64,000 nt of DNA from Cricetomys ansorgei (taxonomy: Eukaryota > Chordata > Mammalia > Rodentia > Nesomyidae), in the NCBI GenBank assembly GCA_026225945.1, contig JAMJFZ010002307.1:7448001-7512000 (forward strand), given 5' to 3'. Shown piece after piece: positions 49,401-54,800 of this stretch. Position 1 is the stretch's first letter, and every line of letters starts with the position of its first letter. Both the position numbers and the translations under genes were made by a program. The notes beneath the pieces were generated by a model, which searched no databases, was not told where the DNA came from, and saw nothing but the letters and a program-made list of their open reading frames with translations.

Positions 49401-50583
49401 CTTCCTTCCTTCTTCTTCCTTCCTTCCTTCCTTCCTTCCTTCCTTCCTTCCTTCCTTCCTTCCTTCCTTTTCTTTTTACAGTTTTCTTTTTTCCATCCAC
49501 CTACACAGGCACACATTATAGAACTTAGCACCCTGCATTATAATCATTTTCTTGTCCTTATTCCCCAGTTAACTGAAGATTCTTTAAGGACAAGACTGTG
49601 CTGTGTTCAAGCCTGGTTGACAGGGTCTGACATAAAACACATGGCTCATATATGGAAGTTAACTGAATGAGTGACGTCTGTTGCATGCTGGGAATAGCGC
49701 AGAGAGCATCTGTGCTGTCTTATTGGAAATGAAGCTGTAAGGGGGTTGTGCACACAGATGCTGATGAACTCTCTGGCCTTGTATCCCGAGAATCTCATGT
49801 TGAGGTGTTAAGTGGCTTGGGCTCAAAGAGACAGGTTAGTGATTCTCCTGGGGAAGCAGCCACCGCAGCCACGTGAGGCCTCTTCTCTTGGTTATTCTAA
49901 GGAGCTTTGTAGTTGATCCCTCTAATCTCACAGGTGATGCCAGCACAGCTTGGAAACCTGAAGGCCTGGATTTACCATAAGTCTCCTTGAGTCCTTGATA
50001 AAGACAATCAACATTTCCAATTTATCGTGTTACCTGTGAACTGAGAGTTTGGTCTAGCTCATTATTTTCAAAGGTTTTGTAAACATTTAGGTGTTTTTCT
50101 TTTCTTTGGCATAGTGTACTAAAACTGGAGAAGCCCCATTTTGATAAGGCACTTTTACCCGCAGAGCTGATAATTAGCTGGCGAGCACTCATATTTGGAA
50201 ACAGTGTAGTAACTATCTGTAAGCAAGTCTTTGTGTGTTCTAGATACTAATTTGATGTCGTATGTATAGCTGATAAGTATTTTCTTATGCATTCTGTAGG
50301 CTGCCTCTTTAGTTGAGTGATGGTGCCCTTTGCTTTTAGTTTCACGACTTTTAGTTTCACGAGGTCTCATTTGTTGTTAGGGTCCTGTTTAGAAAATCCT
50401 TCTCTGTGCCTATAGGTTGAAGCGTATCCCCTACTTTCTTCTCTAACAGATTCAGGGGATCAGGTTTTATATCAAGTTTTGAAAGCATGAAGGATATTAT
50501 TTCAATTTTCTTATTTTTTGTTGAGATATAAGTCCTGATATATGATCATTTTTGGAGAAAATTTCATGGGCTACTAAGAAGAA

Positions 50584-50641
<58 letters not shown>

Positions 50642-51773
50642 TTGAGTACAGTAGTCTCTAGATGTATCAGGTCCATTTGATTTATTATATCATTTAACTC
50701 CAGAGTTTCCATTTAGCGTTTACCAAGATGACCTGTCTATTGGTGAGAGCTGGTATTAAATCACCCATAATCGGTATATTGGGTTAATCTGTGGTTTTAA
50801 ATATTGTAGTATGTCTTTCTGTCTTTAATGAAGTTTGGTGCACCTGTATTTGGTGTGTATGTGTTTAGATTTGTAGTATCTTTTTGGGGGCATGTTCCTT
50901 TAGTGGATGTATGAATTTCCTTATGCTTTGTGATTATCTGTTTTTTATTTGAAAACCATTGTCAGATATTAGAATATCTACACCCACTTACTTCCTAGTT
51001 TTGTTTGCCTGGAATACATTTTCTATCCTTTTATGATAAGATAGTGTCTATTGCTGATGGTAAGGTGAGTTTCTTGGAGACAGGGAATGGATTCTGTTTT
51101 CTAATTTAACCTGCTATGACGGCTTTTCTTTTCCTTAATTGACCCCACCAGTATCAGGAGCTATTACTGAAAGATGTGTATTGATTCCTGTCATTGTGCT
51201 GATTTTGTATATTTTTTTTTAGACTTCTTTGCACTGTTCTGACTCTGTTTACTTAATCCCTGTGACCTCTTGGTGTGTTTGTCATTCTCCACAGACTGAA
51301 GTATTCCTTCTTGTGTCCTCTGTAGAGATGGCTTAGTGGTCATAAACCCCTTTAAGCCATTTTTATCATGGAAAATTTTTAATGACTATTTTGCTAGGTA
51401 TCATAGTCTGCATTGATAGTTCAGAGATTCTGGAATACATCTTTTCAGGCCCTTCTGGCTTTAAAAGGTTCTATTGAAAAAAATCTATTTTTATTCTGGT
51501 GGGACTGGTTTTACAAGTGTCTTGACCTTTCTATCTTGAAGCTTTCAATACCTTTTCTTTATTCTGTTTTTAATTTTTTAGCAATAATGTATCATAGGGA
51601 GTTTGTTTTTCAGTCTTGTGTATTTAGTGTTACGTAGGTCTTTTATACATGTGTATCTCTTTCTTTAGGTTTGGGCAATCATCTCTGATTTTATTGAAAG
51701 TATTCTTGGTGACTTTGTATGGTTTTCTTTTACTTATGTCTTTTTATTATGTCCTGTCCAAAAGCTGCCATAT

Positions 51774-51820
<47 letters not shown>

Positions 51821-54800
51821 ACTGAGTGATGCAGTTCCTCTACTTTGTCTTCCAGCTCTGACTTACTGTTTTCCACCTGACCTATTCTGTTGGAGAGGTT
51901 TTTCATTGAGGTTTTTTTTTTTAACTTGACTTACTGAGTTTTTGATTTCTACAATCATTTCAGTTAAAAATTTTTTTTGTAATTCTCTATTGAATTAAAT
52001 TTTTATATCTTTGATTGACTTCAGCATTTCATTTAGCTGTATGCTTTTGTCTTCTTTGAGATGTTTGAACACTGTTATAATCTTTCTTTTGAGCTCTTTA
52101 TGTGAATACTCTTCCTGGCTGTTTTCATTGGGATTCATTAGTATAGGATTAGTAACTTTTGGGAAAGACATGTTGTCTTGGTTTTTCACTTTACTTTTCT
52201 TTCTGTTCTGGGACTTGTGAATCTGAAGCAGTTTGTTGGTTGCATTTTTTTTGTTTCTTTTTGCTTTTGCTCATTACCTTTCCTCTTTCAATGTAGACAT
52301 GTACAATATTCAGGAGAGGATTAGGTTGAAGAGGGTTGGTTTACTTTTTCCTCTTATGGAAACTGTATTGAGGGTTGTGAGCTCTAGTCATTTGAAAGTT
52401 TGTTAGTGTCTATGTGAACAGATACGACCTCAAGGGTCAACTCATCTCTAGCTGGCCCTCTCCTCTACTGCCTTCTGGTATGGCTCTCCAAGTCTATCTT
52501 CCACCTTGAGGAAGCTCAGGTCAACAGATGACTGGGAATAGGAAATCTTAGGAAGCTGAGTGTGTAGTTAGGAGGCATGTGGGAGGTGTATGATGGCTCT
52601 AGGCAGTAGTTACCATCAGGTCTGGGGTCCTAGAATTGTAACTTTTACTTCTCACCCTTAAATCAACATATTTCAAATGTTCTTTGTTAACTTTGTGCTT
52701 AAAATCAAAATGCAAATTTGCTTCAATAATTAGCTGGTATAATAAAAAAATCTAAATAAAATGTAAGTGGTAACTTTTTAAAGTATGTTTTTGATCTGTG
52801 TCCCTGACACACATATGAGATAGTTGATCTTGTCAAACTCCAGTTCCTCATTAGAGTAATGTAGATAGTGGTGATAATGTCAAATTTTAAAAATTATTCA
52901 AATGTAAATTCTTTTAGAAAATACTAACGTGAAAATAATATGGTGTGACATTTTTTATTTGACAAGTAATCCTCATATTTCTTTGAAATGTTTCAGTTTA
53001 GAAATAACATGAATTTAAAGACAGAATTTTCAGAGCAAAGAAGTAATACTGAACTAGTAAAAATGATTAGAAAATGTTTTTTAAAATAAAAATATATGCA
53101 AATGAATCACAAATCGTGGATATTGTGGATTCCATTACAAATGTACTTGTGTAAAACAGTGTCTAGACAGGTTCTTGGTTATTATCTAGTGACATTTGAG
53201 GGTAAAAGATTCAAAATATAAAATTCCAATGATTTGTCAGCTTCACTTTTGTAGCAACTGACTTAGAGTCTTTTCGCCTTTTTGGGTTACACCATCTGAT
53301 TTTGAAGTCAAGTGGTGATGCAATTCCCTGCTCAGCTAAGTTCTGTTCATCTGTGTTTGCGCAGCTCATCAGTGGGATCCAGTTGCCTTTTAGCTTGTTC
53401 TCTACCAAAACTGACATATTAGTGATCATAGAAATCTTCGGTGCTCCAAATGACCATGTGAAACAGCAGACTCGTGTTGTTAAGAGGAACGGTGAGCCCT
53501 TTTACTTCTTAGACAAAAATTAAATTTTAGAAAAAAATTCTCAGAAAAATTTTAATTAAAAAGTAATTTACTCAGTGTGCACAACCTACAATGTTGGTTA
53601 CACCTCTGGGTTTTGTGGGACTGTTTCAGAAGAAATTCATTCTGTTTCATCAGACTTGAGTTCCTGCTTCATGAAAGCCTCAGGATTTTTGAAGCACCAG
53701 AAGTCTCAAAATCTGTTCATTAGATATATATGTATATATGCTATAATTAACTTTACTATAGACACTCTACAGCTTAATATGAGAGATGATATAAAAGAAG
53801 AACACTATTATGATGGGGAACGACTAGGACTTGAAGAATACAAAAGGCTATGTGCAATGGGCCTACAGAAGATGACCAGAGGAGGCAGGGAGAGATTTGT
53901 TTTCATAGTTGGGTACAAGGGTACTTAAGGGATTAAAGAAAAAAGAACAAAACAAAACAGCATGACTCTCAAACACAATTACAAGATTGTAGGAAGAAGC
54001 CAAGTAGCTCAAGGTGGCGTGAATATAGAAAGCTTAAGAAAGGATAGTGAGTGACATAGTGAGAGGTCTCCTTGGGATTGATCGGTTATGGACATTTCTG
54101 AAAGCCATGTTGTGCTCTTAGGGAGTTCTCTATGAAACATGGATAAAACTAAGGTATCCACAGAGGAATGAGGCACTGAGCGTAAGGAGATTGTTTCTGA
54201 AGGTGATGTGAGAAAGTACAAGAGCGCCATGAAAAATACAAACAGCATCAGGAAATGAATCCAGTGATTAAAAGACATAGAAGTCAAGTTGCAAGGAAGA
54301 TGGTGGCATCCAGAAAAGGAATGAAGGGCATATATGTGAGTCACCCAGCAGGAGCAAAGATCTAGGATGGTGGACAGGATGGACTGTAAGACTATTAGGA
54401 TAATGGTAGTGTAATTGGAGATGCCAATGTCTGGGAAGGAAACATATTTGGATAAAGCATAGTTAAGTCATCTGATCACACCTGGAAAATAATGTTCACC
54501 AATCGAATTTCACATCCTGTATACTTTCCATAAAAGTAACAATAAGTTATTTTTGCATAGGTGTATGTGTATATGAAAGAGACTCCGTGATCAGATACAG
54601 AGGAAGGGAGCAAGGCAGGCAGGACATTGGGATAAAGCAGTGTTGGAGGAGGACCAGTAACTGCATACAGATTTTCTGTAGAGGTTTGGAAGTGTCTATG
54701 AAGAACTGACTCTACATCTGCCTCGGTACCTTATGGAATTATTTCCATTCTTAGACTGAGGTCATTATTCCAGCATAAGGTAGTTAATTTACTGTTTCCA

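Larger units (their letters stand above)
45202..53364 (+). other. Plcz1: Plcz1 intron 10
   Basis: GTAAGA...GCGCAG, 8.2 kb. It holds a long TA tract (45687-45763), an antisense B2-type SINE with TG tract (46385-46635), a dispersed repeat with nested antisense SINE (48285-48890), TC and CCTT arrays, an antisense B1 (49180-49300) and a decayed antisense L1 (about 50150-52640). Nothing can be named in 45780-46380, 46640-48280, 49510-50140 and 52650-53360. Confidence 0.9.

Noticed and set aside
53575..53928. 117-codon frame in intron 11
   Set aside because: No domain, no splice-site support in frame with exons 11 and 12, and it lies wholly inside an intron.
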